64,000 nucleotides of DNA from an uncultured Shewanella sp. (GCF_947501665.1 NZ_CANMWS010000021.1:1-64000); one strand, 5' to 3'. Shown: positions 40,901 to 49,333, counted from the first letter of the stretch. Numbers and translations: made by a program. The notes: a model not told the origin generated them from the letters alone.

Positions 40901-43900
40901 TTTGATAACGTGCAGCATGTCACTACAGATAACATTATCGGTAGTGACATGGCCCAGCTTAAAGCCAGTGCCGCCCAAGCCGCCGCAGAAAGCTATGCAC
41001 TGGCCAAGGCCAATGTGGTTGAAACTACCGCCGCCGCTTATGCTGATGGGCTGGTGAGCGCTGAGGAGTTGCGGGCTATTGAAGATGCCACCGCGAAGGC
41101 CGAAGCCGCGAAACAAGCCGCCATTAATGCTGCTGAGTTAGATGCCACCGCCAAGGCTCAAGTCGCACAAACAGCGGCTGAAAGCTATGCGTTAGCCAAA
41201 GCCGAACTTGCCGAAATTACAGCAAAAGCTCACGCCGACGGCAGAGTGGATGCAGAAGAAGCTCGCGCGATAGCCGATGCTACGGCTAAGGCCGAGGCGG
41301 CCAAACAAGCGGCCATTGATGCTGCGGCGTTAGATGCTGCTGCTAAAGCCCAAGCTGCGCAAACAGCGGCTGAAAGCTATGCGTTAGCTAAAGCAGAACT
41401 TGCCGAAACCACAGCAAAAGCCCATGCCGACGGCAAAGTGGACGCCGAAGAAGCCCGAGCGATTGCCGATGCGACGGCTAAGGCGGAAGCGGCGAAACAA
41501 GCGGCCATTGATACTGCGGCGTTAGATGCCACTGAGAAAGCGGATGCGGTTTATCAAGCAGCCCTTGATAACCCTCTTTTAAGTAATGTGGCGTATATGC
41601 GCACCCAAGCCGATTTTTACATGGAGTCTGGTTTAACGGGCTATAGCCATGAGTTTGAAGGGCCAGCCAGTGAGTTAGTGTCGATCCCTGAGTCTGACAC
41701 CGCACAAGTGATAAAGGCTGGGCAATATGGGGGTAATGTATTGCGCTTAACGGGAGAGCAGTATGTGTTCACCATTGGCACTTTTCCTGTGGATACGGCT
41801 AAACGCTATAAAGTGAAATTCACTGTGCGTCAGCATCAAGACAGTGAGCAAAGTAAAATCTATGCGGGTGTGGTAACACTGGATGCGAATTATGAATTTA
41901 TATCGGGAGGCAGTGGTGCCCATCGCTATTGCGGCATATCCAGTGTGATTTATGAAAGTGATGGCTTTCGCACCTTTGAAGGCAGCATCACGGGCATTGG
42001 AGATGCACAGGATAACTTTCGAGCAGGGACTGTGTATGTGCGCTTGGTTGGGATAGTGAATTATCGCAATGGGACGGGCATCGCCGATATTGACGAGCTG
42101 AGCTTTTATGAGATGACGGCACAAGGGGATCTCATTGATATTGGCATGGAGACCGTTAGCGGCTCAGCTGCTAAAGCCCAAGCAGCCCAAAGTGCGGCAG
42201 AAAGTTACGCGGCTGCCAAAGCAGAACTTGCTGAAATTACCTCGAAAGCCCACGCCGATGGCATTGTGGACGCCGAAGAGCAAAGGGCGATTGCCGATGC
42301 GACAGCCAAGGCTGAGGCCGCAAAACAAGCGGCGATTAGTACTGCTAAGGATGATGCTAGCGCTAAGGCGGAGACGGCCAAAATTGAGGCCCAAGAATAT
42401 GCACTGGCAAAAACGGCCCTTGCTGAAACCACAGCCAAGGCCCATGCCGACGGCAGAGTGGATGCCGAGGAGCAAAGGGCTATTGCCGATGCCACAGCTA
42501 AGGCCGATGCGGCGAAACAAGCCGCCATTAATGCTGCTGCGTTAGATGCCGAGGCCAAAGCGCAAGCGGCGCAAACCGCTGCTGAAAGCTATGCGCTTGC
42601 CAAAGCCAACTTGGCCGAAACGACGGCTAAAGCCCATGCCGACGGCAAAGTGGACGCCGAAGAAGCTCGAGCGATTGCCGATGCAACCGCCAAGGCCGAT
42701 GCGGCCAAACAAGCCGCCATCGATACTGCGGCGTTAGATGCTGCCGCTAAGGCTAATGCTGCACAAGCTGCCGCTGAAAGTTATGCCTTAGCTAAAGCTG
42801 AACTTGCTGAAACCACAGCAAAAGCCCATGCCGACGGCAAAGTGGATGCCGAAGAAGCTCGAGCGATAGCGGATGCGACAGCTAAAGCGGAAGCGGCGAA
42901 AACGCAGGCCATAACAGCCGCTGCTTTAGATGCCACAGAGAAAGCGGATACAGCGCAAACTAATGCGATTGCTAATACCTATGAAATGACAAAAAAATGG
43001 ACGCGAGAGTATCGTGCGTCTTTAACGAACCATGATCCATTGCTTTTTCATGATGGTAGTAGTTTGCCCACCATTTACCCTGATACCAATAATGTGAAGG
43101 CGCAATATTCAGTCACCTTAGTGACGATGGGAACGGGTACTGTTACTAAAGCCGTGGGCGTTTTGTCATGGACGGGGACGGTGTGGCAATGGACATTGAT
43201 TTCAGCGTTAGGCTCGACCTCAAATCATCCACGTATTATCGTCAATGGTAGTGAGGTGCCTGTGGTCGCTACTTGGCATAACAGTACGTATCGAATTTCT
43301 GTAGCGATGGAATGGGATTGTGTGTCTACTAATATTGTTCGCGCGGGTATGGTTGAGTCCAATGTGATCGCGGCTGAGCAGTTGTACGTTAATAATGCGT
43401 TGATTGAAAAGCTTATTGCTGAAAATGGCCTCTTTTTAACATTACAAGCGCAATTGGCCATGTTTGGCGGCTTAGCTGCGCAGGCGATTGCGGCGAATGC
43501 CATTACCACTGAAAAGCTCCATGTGACGGCTCGAAATCTGGTGAATAACTTTACCATGACAGGGCATTGTGAGGGGTGGTCATTTGATGATAGTACGTTA
43601 ACGCCAGTGACCTATTTAGGGAGGGAGGTAAAAGGAGTACAGAGTGTCTCTAATGGCAATACAGAGGAACTTTCAGATTATTTTGATATTGATCATAACA
43701 AGATTTATGAAGTGAATATTAGTTTTTATCGCCAATCAGGTGGTGATGCTGGGCGGCGCTATTTTGGTATGCTTGCAAGAGGAAATGCTGGTGTTAAAGA
43801 GACGGTCATGCGTTTTTATGCTATTAGTCGAGATCCTTATCCTGAAACGACATATCCCTATTTTTGGCATGGTGAACTTGAGGATGGACAATGGCGTGTT

Positions 43901-44998
43901 ATGAGGTCGTACTTTGTAGGAGCTAATGTTGATCCATTGACAGTGCCAGATACAGAAAATACAACTTACATTGTGCAGTTACAATCAGATACAACTCAAG
44001 TGTGTCTTCGTATGCTCAATTGGAGTAATAACGGTACTCAAAGCGTCGATATTTGGGCGAACCCGTCAGTCACTGAAATGGGTAGCGGAGTGATATCCGC
44101 CAATCAATTACTGGCAAACGAAGGTTTATTTAATACCCTAAAAGCCAAATTGGCCAGCTTTGGCGGTCTGACGGCGAACGAAATACAAGCCGACAGTGCG
44201 CTCATCAATAAATTGGTGGGCAGTAGTGCCTTATTTAATAGTCTACAAGCCCGCCTCGCCACGTTCGGCGGCCTCACGGCCAACAGTATTTCAGCGGGTG
44301 CTATATTGGGTGAGCACATCAAAGCGGGTGAAAAACTCACCAGTCCCATATTAGAAGGGGGGGAAATTCGCTTAATCGGCAGTACACACATGGAAGTGAC
44401 AGCGGCGAACTCGTTTGGCCCAGATAATCTCATTCAATGGTATGGCCCCAAGCTCATGAGTGGCTCAAACCCGAATTGGAATGCCCTTAAAAAATCCAAC
44501 GCCATTAATTACAAAGACGACAGAGGCAACTGTCACTTTGGTGGCACTTTGTCGTCAGGCACATTGAAAAATGAAGGCACAACCAGCGTTAAAACCCGCT
44601 ATACAGTGAACTCATATCCGCTCACTGTGGGGCCGTTCTCAACATCGGGCAGTCGTAAATCGGTGGTGTTTTCTTATGATATGTCTGGGGCGGGGTATTC
44701 CACATCAAGCAGTGTGACCACGCCAAAATTAGGCTGGCAGTTACAACGCCGTCTAGGTACTGGTGGCTGGTCAACGGTAACCAGTGGCACTTTTAATGGT
44801 ACGAGTGGGTCAGTTTATATGCCTGAATTTAGCAAATACAGAACATATGAGTCTTGCAGCGGTTCAACCACCTATACAGACACCAGTACCAGTACTAGCG
44901 ATTTTACATACCGAATCAAAGTGACCAGCTATGCTCGCCATCACGGAGATAGCAGTGTCACTAAGCAATATCTAACCATCATAGCAATAGAGCAATAA
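37976..44998 (+). CDS. Tail tip attachment protein, lambda J-like (2340 aa)
   Basis: Central fibre and receptor-binding protein at the tail tip. Residues 1-480 are the conserved J hub (DSSVGGMGSHRWNDSSTWEW; ASLCNAVRGTFVDPDNY). Fibronectin-like domains follow at about 485-670. Residues about 995-1190 hold three, and about 1397-1660 four, 64-residue Ala-rich helical repeats. Beta domains lie between them (about 1200-1390) and after them (about 1660-2040). The end (2040-2340) has repeated LANEGLFNTLKAKLASFGGL-type units and a beta C-terminal domain that probably sets host range. Strong GGAGGTCGTC start. Confidence 0.88.
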   Translation: MGKVVDALVDGTPLGKVAFDAVGIDAWWEVGVGKYLRESMMPAMPDDFENEAMQQQQMLRSSTEARRSIYGRAMVSGPIVFSEETGNDNEYLHIVLPLASHGCEAVEAIYFGDELAFENGVMKAPFNEHARINVHLGNQMSADSDLVAECANWTERHVGRGMTYLTVRLKHDQEVFSNGVPNVKALVRGKPIYDPRKDSSVGGMGSHRWNDSSTWEWSNNWALCVLDFTLFESGVGADIDEINLTAYALAANDSDELVEYDDEGNTEPRYTCNGTFTQSMTPASILDKLLIAGAGMQTYVSGQYHLYAGVYQGPAVMDITEADLAGEVSIRSFTPRASLCNAVRGTFVDPDNYFQPTDFPPYESSYYQSQDNGEYIDHDLDLAFTQSVYTAQRLAKLYLELNRAGQQLTLSLNMIGLGLAVGKVVNVNLPRLGINKAFLVVDWAFDFGKPVKVVLKETHPDLYVYDKGSYTTRKLTPPLNLPNASNVPTVANLSWEAMGDDANWQGLLTWNAPGGNSSYRYRLEIIDTSERLVYQANPDINQHHVPKLDVGTYTCKVWAVNLFSNRSNVPAELSIGSDAPPPVVGIEVIAGALELVLKPQTAVLIANTTTFELLGSISNDFSGAMYIGSGKEIIWPTLHPNTAYFVWARSKNNYGVSSYFGPRNVQTSSDNTSLVALLGDSFKSYSWFAWADDNQGTGFTTNEAQGENKPWMGIATDKEIVTPSGNWEDYTWSKIQTEIPPVFTPEEETQLDNIMAGRLPDGSDDLLALQAALNNSNLSNNLLNAQQLLNQGISAFELGGETPAGALLKAQDAETNAVNTALESAKTDPLLSNNVTENNVTRIARPEGGTYSRHEYNAVGALKITLPAYYSNTMLSFYVDVYDYREGKSFSLYVSGYNYAATPTWKQHTAKIIGDSQSDYAVRFGDDGDKCCIWIGETTSLFYYPKVTVRDVQAGYSSYEITRWQAGWSVSQVSEFDNVQHVTTDNIIGSDMAQLKASAAQAAAESYALAKANVVETTAAAYADGLVSAEELRAIEDATAKAEAAKQAAINAAELDATAKAQVAQTAAESYALAKAELAEITAKAHADGRVDAEEARAIADATAKAEAAKQAAIDAAALDAAAKAQAAQTAAESYALAKAELAETTAKAHADGKVDAEEARAIADATAKAEAAKQAAIDTAALDATEKADAVYQAALDNPLLSNVAYMRTQADFYMESGLTGYSHEFEGPASELVSIPESDTAQVIKAGQYGGNVLRLTGEQYVFTIGTFPVDTAKRYKVKFTVRQHQDSEQSKIYAGVVTLDANYEFISGGSGAHRYCGISSVIYESDGFRTFEGSITGIGDAQDNFRAGTVYVRLVGIVNYRNGTGIADIDELSFYEMTAQGDLIDIGMETVSGSAAKAQAAQSAAESYAAAKAELAEITSKAHADGIVDAEEQRAIADATAKAEAAKQAAISTAKDDASAKAETAKIEAQEYALAKTALAETTAKAHADGRVDAEEQRAIADATAKADAAKQAAINAAALDAEAKAQAAQTAAESYALAKANLAETTAKAHADGKVDAEEARAIADATAKADAAKQAAIDTAALDAAAKANAAQAAAESYALAKAELAETTAKAHADGKVDAEEARAIADATAKAEAAKTQAITAAALDATEKADTAQTNAIANTYEMTKKWTREYRASLTNHDPLLFHDGSSLPTIYPDTNNVKAQYSVTLVTMGTGTVTKAVGVLSWTGTVWQWTLISALGSTSNHPRIIVNGSEVPVVATWHNSTYRISVAMEWDCVSTNIVRAGMVESNVIAAEQLYVNNALIEKLIAENGLFLTLQAQLAMFGGLAAQAIAANAITTEKLHVTARNLVNNFTMTGHCEGWSFDDSTLTPVTYLGREVKGVQSVSNGNTEELSDYFDIDHNKIYEVNISFYRQSGGDAGRRYFGMLARGNAGVKETVMRFYAISRDPYPETTYPYFWHGELEDGQWRVMRSYFVGANVDPLTVPDTENTTYIVQLQSDTTQVCLRMLNWSNNGTQSVDIWANPSVTEMGSGVISANQLLANEGLFNTLKAKLASFGGLTANEIQADSALINKLVGSSALFNSLQARLATFGGLTANSISAGAILGEHIKAGEKLTSPILEGGEIRLIGSTHMEVTAANSFGPDNLIQWYGPKLMSGSNPNWNALKKSNAINYKDDRGNCHFGGTLSSGTLKNEGTTSVKTRYTVNSYPLTVGPFSTSGSRKSVVFSYDMSGAGYSTSSSVTTPKLGWQLQRRLGTGGWSTVTSGTFNGTSGSVYMPEFSKYRTYESCSGSTTYTDTSTSTSDFTYRIKVTSYARHHGDSSVTKQYLTIIAIEQ
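40960..41545 (+). repeat. Three 192-bp (64-aa) repeats in J
   Basis: The anchor GAAAGCTATGC recurs at 40988, 41180 and 41372, exactly 192 bases apart. Each unit includes AESYALAKAELAETTAKAHA, DGKVDAEEARAIADAT and an AKAEAAKQAA coil. Confidence 0.9.
42165..42950 (+). repeat. Four more 192-bp repeats in J
   Basis: Anchors at about 42200, 42392, 42584 and 42776, again 192 bases apart. Separated from the first set by about 600 bases encoding a beta-rich domain. Confidence 0.9.
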
Positions 44999-45010
44999 AA
45001 GGAGAGCAAC

Positions 45011-45391
45011 ATGGCGCTAAATATGCCCAGTATTGAAATGGCCAGTGGAATAACGGTCACTGATCCTTGTTTAGTCATTAGTCAGTTATCAACCAGCAAT
45101 AATTTGTCATTGAGTGAAACCCTCGACAATAGTAATGAGTTAGCGGTTGTCGAAGGCGGGGCACACATATGTACCTTTCAGTTAAGCGTGTTTGCCAGCG
45201 AGCAAGCGATTAGTGAGGACAGGCCACCGATTGATCAGGTGCGTGACGGCTATAACATTCATATTTATCAAATTAGATTAGAGGACGAGCTATACACCGA
45301 CATGACGCCAAGAGAGGCAGCGTATTCGTACTTAAAAACGCTGGACGAGTACAGCACCGCCATTGATTGCACGGAGATCACTACGATTTAA
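45011..45391 (+). CDS. Last phage gene, hypothetical tail-associated protein (126 aa)
   Basis: Beta-rich and acidic; ends EYSTAIDCTEITTI. Starts 12 bases after J with AAAGGAGAGCAAC, so it is in the tail operon. Possibly a fibre chaperone or minor fibre part. No family recognised. Confidence 0.55.
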   Translation: MALNMPSIEMASGITVTDPCLVISQLSTSNNLSLSETLDNSNELAVVEGGAHICTFQLSVFASEQAISEDRPPIDQVRDGYNIHIYQIRLEDELYTDMTPREAAYSYLKTLDEYSTAIDCTEITTI

Positions 45392-45456
45392 ACCTGTTTA
45401 ATCACTATTTGATTATTATTTAAAAGCTGTTTAATTCATCATTAAACGGCTTTTGA
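45388..45456. repeat. Phased TTAA array, copy 3 (about seven units)
   Basis: Tetramers at 45388, 45398, 45409 (TTGA), 45420, 45431, 45442 and 45453 (TTGA), with 10-11-bp spacing. Directly after the last phage gene. Confidence 0.7.
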
Positions 45457-45725
45457 TGATAAACAGTTCAAGGAGAAGTGTTTAAATTTGTAACAAAGAG
45501 GGAAAATTACTTTCTAGTTTAAGCACGCTAACTAGAAAGTAGCTTTCTAGTTTAACTTTCCACTTTCTAGTTAGGGAATGTATTTAATAATCATGTGGTT
45601 ATGTTTATTTATGTTGTGGAGAGATATTTTTTAACTAGAAAGTAAATACAAGATTTTTTTGGTTTACTTTAAACGATAAGTTTATGTTTAGTAAGAAAAA
45701 TAAAGCATGTAGTGGTGCTTTTAAT
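45392..45725. other. Non-coding right-end region of the prophage
   Basis: No credible gene; no mom- or invertase-like frame. Holds the TTAA array and the ACTTTCTAGTT array, then an AT-rich stretch running to the right-end sites. Confidence 0.6.
45508..45646. repeat. Five copies of ACTTTCTAGTT in both orientations
   Basis: Plus-strand copies at 45509, 45543 (GCTTTCTAGTT) and 45562; inverted copies (AACTAGAAAGT) at 45530-45540 and about 45633-45643. The first two form a 12-bp perfect hairpin stem TACTTTCTAGTT / AACTAGAAAGTA with a 10-base loop (45508-45541). Confidence 0.8.
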
Positions 45726-45774
45726 CCGTCTCATTTCATGCGAACTTCCGTCTCATTTCATGCGATCCGCTACA
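45726..45774 (-). other. Right-end transposase binding sites
   Basis: R1 (45748-45774) and R2 (45726-45745) both contain CCGTCTCATTTCATGCGA, the inverted form of the left-end sites. The prophage ends in ACA at 45774. Confidence 0.85.
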
Positions 45775-45779
45775 GAAAA
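45775..45779. other. Right target-site duplication (GAAAA)
   Basis: Exact repeat of 6311-6315. Confidence 0.88.
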
Positions 45780-45795
45780 ATAGGACGAGGAGGCA

Positions 45796-45830
45796 ATAAA
45801 AAAGCCTATCATAAGATAGGCTTTTTTATT
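45796..45830 (-). terminator. Terminator of tRNA-Pro
   Basis: Perfect palindromic stem AAAAAGCCTATC / GATAGGCTTTTT with loop ATAA; T-rich on both strands. It lies between the prophage end and the leftward tRNA gene. Confidence 0.8.
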
Positions 45831-45836
45831 TGAATG

Positions 45837-45913
45837 TGGTCGGTATGAGAGGATTCGAACCTCCGACCCCTGACACCCCATGACAGTGCGCTACCGGGCT
45901 GCGCTACATACCG
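45837..45913 (-). tRNA. tRNA-Pro (anticodon GGG)
   Basis: On the minus strand the sequence folds as acceptor CGGTATG / CATACCG, D arm GCGC...GCGC, anticodon stem CTGTC / GTCAG around the loop ATGGGGT (anticodon GGG), and T arm GGAGG-TTCGAAT-CCTCT. ACCA is encoded at the 3' end. The 77-base length and sequence match proL-type genes. The gene is intact; the phage is inserted 58 bases downstream of it, beyond its terminator. Confidence 0.95.
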
Positions 45914-46099
45914 ATTTTACTGCCAACACATCAGATACTATTGCTAGTAATGGGGGCTGTGTTGGTGTGAAACGCACTTTATCAAGAGCCGCATAGTAGC
46001 GCAAGTCATAAATGTAAATTATCGATTCAATTGCTTAGTTTGTAATCTTACGCCGTATTTTTAGTCCTTAGTCATGATAAATCGGTCATGATTGCAGGG

Positions 46100-47902
46100 T
46101 TAGTGCTTATGAAAACGTTGGCTTTCGTTCATGACTTGAATTAAGTCTTGTGCTTGCATTTTTTTATCCAGCCTTGATTGGTAATTTTTGTCATAAATAC
46201 GGTATTTACCATGACGGTTGATTACTGTGATTTCATTTTTTTGATAAATAGCAAAAATACGGCTATCTCCGACGTATACCCAAGGCTCTTTACTGGGGTG
46301 TGTTAACGTGCGACCAGCGCTGTAATCTCTGGCAGGGTTAGTGCAACCTAAGACTTGAGACATGAGTGTGGGAGCAAGGCCATAATGGCTGGTTCGGTAG
46401 GGTATGGTGTTTGGCATTTTTTGATCCGGCCAATGGATCACGAAGGGCACTTCAACACTTTGTGGCATTAAGTTCATTCTGGCTTCATTACTGTTACTGG
46501 TGAGCATTTTCCCCGTGGCGCCAGTAATGACGACTAAGGTATCTTTGGGCACCTTACTCAGTAATGCGGTCAATTGAGTGTCAATAAAATTGAGAGATTG
46601 ACGGTATTGATTAAATAGCACTTTTTGAGCCGGTTTCAGTGCGACATCTGATTTGACTGTTTTAATACCTAAGAACCCTACGGGGGTATCATAGCTATCG
46701 GGGGCAGTTAAGTTAACTAAAGCAAACCAAGGTTGGGTTTGTTTACCTTGCCATTGTTTAAAGTGTTTTATGGTGCTTAAATCGGCTTCAGCGGCGCCGT
46801 TTATGCTACTTGAGGGGACGATAGTAAAATCATCAAAAATAGCTTGTGGCTGAATATTGAGAGAGCGCCCACTAAAGAGGCCGAGTTGGTAGCCTTGTTT
46901 TTTAAAGGTCTGGGTCAATAGCGGGCTTTGATAGTGCAGATCATTGGCAGTAATATAATTCCCTTGCAAACCATACAGCAGTGAGAACATTCCGCTGTCA
47001 AATTGATTACCGCCACTTAAGTGATGGGTATAATTTTGGTTGTTTTGACGATATTGGGTAAAGAAAGGCATAGAGTATTTATCGACAATATCCGCTCTAA
47101 AACTGTCTATTGCAATAAATAGTACATTTTTTTGGCCGTAATTTGCTCCAGCACTTTGACACTGTAATGGGTTGATGGGGTAGGCAAGACTACTTTGGCG
47201 TGGACTTTTAGAATTGTGAACTGAGCGACTTTCAATACCGTAACTTTCCATCAAAGAACGCGCTGTGGCAGGGTATGACAGTGGATAGGCATCATCGAAA
47301 CGGGTAATTTCAGTGATATCGGTAGCGTCGCCCCAAATATGAATTAAGTGACTGCCAATAAAGCAAATCCCCACAAAGGCAACCACTTTATTGCCCATAT
47401 TCTTTTTACTGATTTTGTGAATGCGTTTCCAAATATAGTTAGCGGCGACTAACTCTAAAATTAATATGCCAATGGGAGTCACTATATAGGAGGTGCCGCG
47501 TAACAAGGCGTGCAGATTGGCCCAGGCTAAATCAAATACGAAGGGACTGAGATGCAAGCCATAGTCATCATAAATAATAGTATCATATAACAGTAGACAA
47601 AGGCCTAAGGTTGCAAGAACGGCAGCCAGCCCTCGAAGGATTTTAGAATAGGGCAACAATAAAGTGATAGGAAATAAACACACTAAATACACAATAAAGG
47701 CTAAAAAGCTAAACTGTCCTACTGTGAGTAAGAATAAGTAGCCCCATCCTATTATCGTCTCTGGGTAACCGACACTGTCAAGATAACGTAGGCCGACTAT
47801 CATGGCTAGAAAACCATTAAAGAAAGCAAACCAATGTCCCCAGTTGACTAAATGTGAGACGCGATCACGTCCTATTTGTTTTTCTCGCTCGACCATATTC
47901 AT
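46100..47902 (-). CDS. yejM: YejM/PbgA/LapC-type inner membrane sulfatase-like protein (600 aa)
   Basis: Five N-terminal membrane helices (DUF3413; about 20-185, starting HWFAFFNGFLAMIVGLRYLD). They carry a periplasmic alkaline-phosphatase/sulfatase-like domain (about 255-560; VLFIAIDSFRADIVDKYSMP, FDSGMFSLLYGL). In E. coli this protein senses outer-membrane lipopolysaccharide and controls LpxC breakdown through LapB/FtsH. Neighbours yejL and yejK are in the same arrangement as in E. coli, which supports the name. Confidence 0.92.
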   Translation of the reverse strand: MNMVEREKQIGRDRVSHLVNWGHWFAFFNGFLAMIVGLRYLDSVGYPETIIGWGYLFLLTVGQFSFLAFIVYLVCLFPITLLLPYSKILRGLAAVLATLGLCLLLYDTIIYDDYGLHLSPFVFDLAWANLHALLRGTSYIVTPIGILILELVAANYIWKRIHKISKKNMGNKVVAFVGICFIGSHLIHIWGDATDITEITRFDDAYPLSYPATARSLMESYGIESRSVHNSKSPRQSSLAYPINPLQCQSAGANYGQKNVLFIAIDSFRADIVDKYSMPFFTQYRQNNQNYTHHLSGGNQFDSGMFSLLYGLQGNYITANDLHYQSPLLTQTFKKQGYQLGLFSGRSLNIQPQAIFDDFTIVPSSSINGAAEADLSTIKHFKQWQGKQTQPWFALVNLTAPDSYDTPVGFLGIKTVKSDVALKPAQKVLFNQYRQSLNFIDTQLTALLSKVPKDTLVVITGATGKMLTSNSNEARMNLMPQSVEVPFVIHWPDQKMPNTIPYRTSHYGLAPTLMSQVLGCTNPARDYSAGRTLTHPSKEPWVYVGDSRIFAIYQKNEITVINRHGKYRIYDKNYQSRLDKKMQAQDLIQVMNESQRFHKH

Positions 47903-47974
47903 CCGCTTAAGTTATATAAAATGAGAGGACCGGATACGGTAATAACTTACCCAGTCTCACATATGTACTTAATA

Positions 47975-48193
47975 TTAGTTATTTTTCACTGAATTTGATA
48001 GTGCCTTTGCAAATTGCTCTGCGACTTCATCTCTTGCTTCAGCTGGGACTTTACTTGATAGTAAGTGGGTTACACAATTTCCCAGAGCCATCAGTGACAA
48101 GTCAGTAGGTGATTGATGTTTATCAAGTACTGCTAATAATTCGGCAATAATCGACTCAACTTGCGTGTTAGTATATTTTGATTGGATAGCCAT
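47975..48193 (-). CDS. yejL: YejL family protein, DUF1414 (72 aa)
   Basis: Small helical protein: MAIQSKYTNTQVESIIAELL, then HQSPTDLSLMALGNCVTHLL. The frame is open upstream to 48259, but the ATG at 48193 gives the family N-terminus and normal length. Lies just upstream of yejM on the same strand and divergent from yejK. Function unknown. Confidence 0.88.
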   Translation of the reverse strand: MAIQSKYTNTQVESIIAELLAVLDKHQSPTDLSLMALGNCVTHLLSSKVPAEARDEVAEQFAKALSNSVKNN

Positions 48194-48270
48194 AATATAA
48201 AAATGTTTCACTTTTAATTCAATTAGCGGCATATAATAACGGATTTCTTCCATTATCACTATCGAGGCTT

Positions 48271-49299
48271 ATGAGTATTCACGTCGAACAAGCAATTATT
48301 CACGCAATTTCTCAAAATACTGAGGGACAACTCAGTTGTCGATTGCGTCCACAACCTTTATTAAACAGTCAAGCGGTTGAAACCATGCTTGATGAGCTAC
48401 ATCAAACTTATACCAGTAAAGCAGGAAAAGGTTTCGGGCATTTTGGCATTTCAGGGGAAGATGGTGAAGCCAATCCCGCCTTTGAAAATGCCTTAACGGA
48501 TTACCGCAGTGGTGAATTAGGTTTTGTTGAATTTTCTGGTCTTGCCAGTAAATTACTACAAGAAGAACTCGCGAAATACGATTTCAGTCAAGGCGGCTTT
48601 TTACTGTTATCTTGTTATACCTACATGACCAGTGACTATCTTTTTGTATCGTTACTTAACGCTAAATCATCGATGACAGTGTTAGATGATATGGAGTTGT
48701 CGGAAAATACGCATTTAGATTTAAATAATGTGCAGCTGGCGGCACGTATTGATTTAACAGAGTGGCAGGCGGATAAAAGTTCACGTAAATATATTTCCTT
48801 TGTGCGAGGACGAGCAGGGCGTAAAGTTGCTGACTTCTTTCTTGATTTTATGGGTTGTGTTGAAGGTGTGAACACCAAAGCACAAAATAAATCTTTATTA
48901 ACCGCGGTTGAAGATTTTGTGGCCAGTAGTGAGCTTACAAAGGATGAGCGTCAGCAAACTCGTGAGCGGGTTTTTGATTATTGCAGTGAGCGTTGTGACA
49001 GTGGCGCCGATATTGAAATTAAAGATTTAGCTGATGAATTAGCCGATCAAGGGATGGAGTCTTTTTATGATTTTGCTCAAGGGGGGGATTATGCACTAGA
49101 GGATGAATTTCCTGCTGATAAACCGACTTTAAGGCAATTGAAAAAATTCTCAGGTACCGGCGGCGGTGTGACCTTGAGTTTTGATGGTACACATTTAGGG
49201 GAGCGGGTAATATATGACCCTATTTCTGACACCATTATGATAAAGGGTGTGCCTGCCAATTTAAAAGATCAGCTGGACCGCCGTTTAAAAGGTGAGTAA
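48271..49299 (+). CDS. yejK: Nucleoid-associated protein YejK/NdpA (342 aa)
   Basis: Nucleoid-bound protein of the 37-kDa NA37 family, which in E. coli binds the nucleoid and affects topoisomerases. Conserved parts are FVEFSGLASKLLQEELAKYD, GGFLLLSCYTYMTSDYLFVS and YISFVRGRAGRKVADFFLDF. Divergent from yejL with a short shared promoter region (77 bases to its start). A bidirectional terminator separates it from pyrC. Confidence 0.92.
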   Translation: MSIHVEQAIIHAISQNTEGQLSCRLRPQPLLNSQAVETMLDELHQTYTSKAGKGFGHFGISGEDGEANPAFENALTDYRSGELGFVEFSGLASKLLQEELAKYDFSQGGFLLLSCYTYMTSDYLFVSLLNAKSSMTVLDDMELSENTHLDLNNVQLAARIDLTEWQADKSSRKYISFVRGRAGRKVADFFLDFMGCVEGVNTKAQNKSLLTAVEDFVASSELTKDERQQTRERVFDYCSERCDSGADIEIKDLADELADQGMESFYDFAQGGDYALEDEFPADKPTLRQLKKFSGTGGGVTLSFDGTHLGERVIYDPISDTIMIKGVPANLKDQLDRRLKGE

Positions 49300-49333
49300 G
49301 TGGTTACGGGGGGCAATTAACTGACATCGATAT

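Larger units (their letters stand above)
6316..45774 (+). mobile_element. Complete Mu-like transposable prophage, 39,459 bp (siphophage-tailed)
   Basis: Both ends, the 5-bp duplication, transposase A and B, repressor, activator, lysis, packaging, head and tail genes are all present. Every large gene is open apart from one expected frameshift, so the prophage looks intact. Head genes follow Mu order (terminase, portal, F, G, I/Z, T). The tail is the long non-contractile kind seen in D3112/B3-like phages: no sheath and no baseplate wedge genes, but a tube, G/GT chaperones, a tape measure and a J-like tip protein. It lies next to the tRNA-Pro gene. Confidence 0.95.

Noticed and set aside
42135..42545. 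Long alternate frames across the J repeats
   Set aside because: Arg/Pro/Leu-rich products created by the repeated Ala-rich codons; no start signals.
40960..42950. CRISPR array or diversity-generating repeat in J
   Set aside because: The repeats are 192-bp in-frame coding units with no spacers, and no reverse transcriptase or cas gene is present in the window.
43850..43872. Late-promoter-like sequence CCTGAAACGACATATCCC inside J
   Set aside because: It lacks the TTTC half of the dyad and lies in a coding part of the tail fibre; treated as chance.
45392..45725. mom-like modification gene or invertible fibre segment at the right end
   Set aside because: No open frame of suitable size and no invertase gene; only non-coding repeats are seen.
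45837..45913. tRNA-Pro as an integrase attachment site
   Set aside because: The phage is 58 bases from the tRNA end, has no integrase and shows a 5-bp duplication, so the closeness is incidental to Mu-type insertion.
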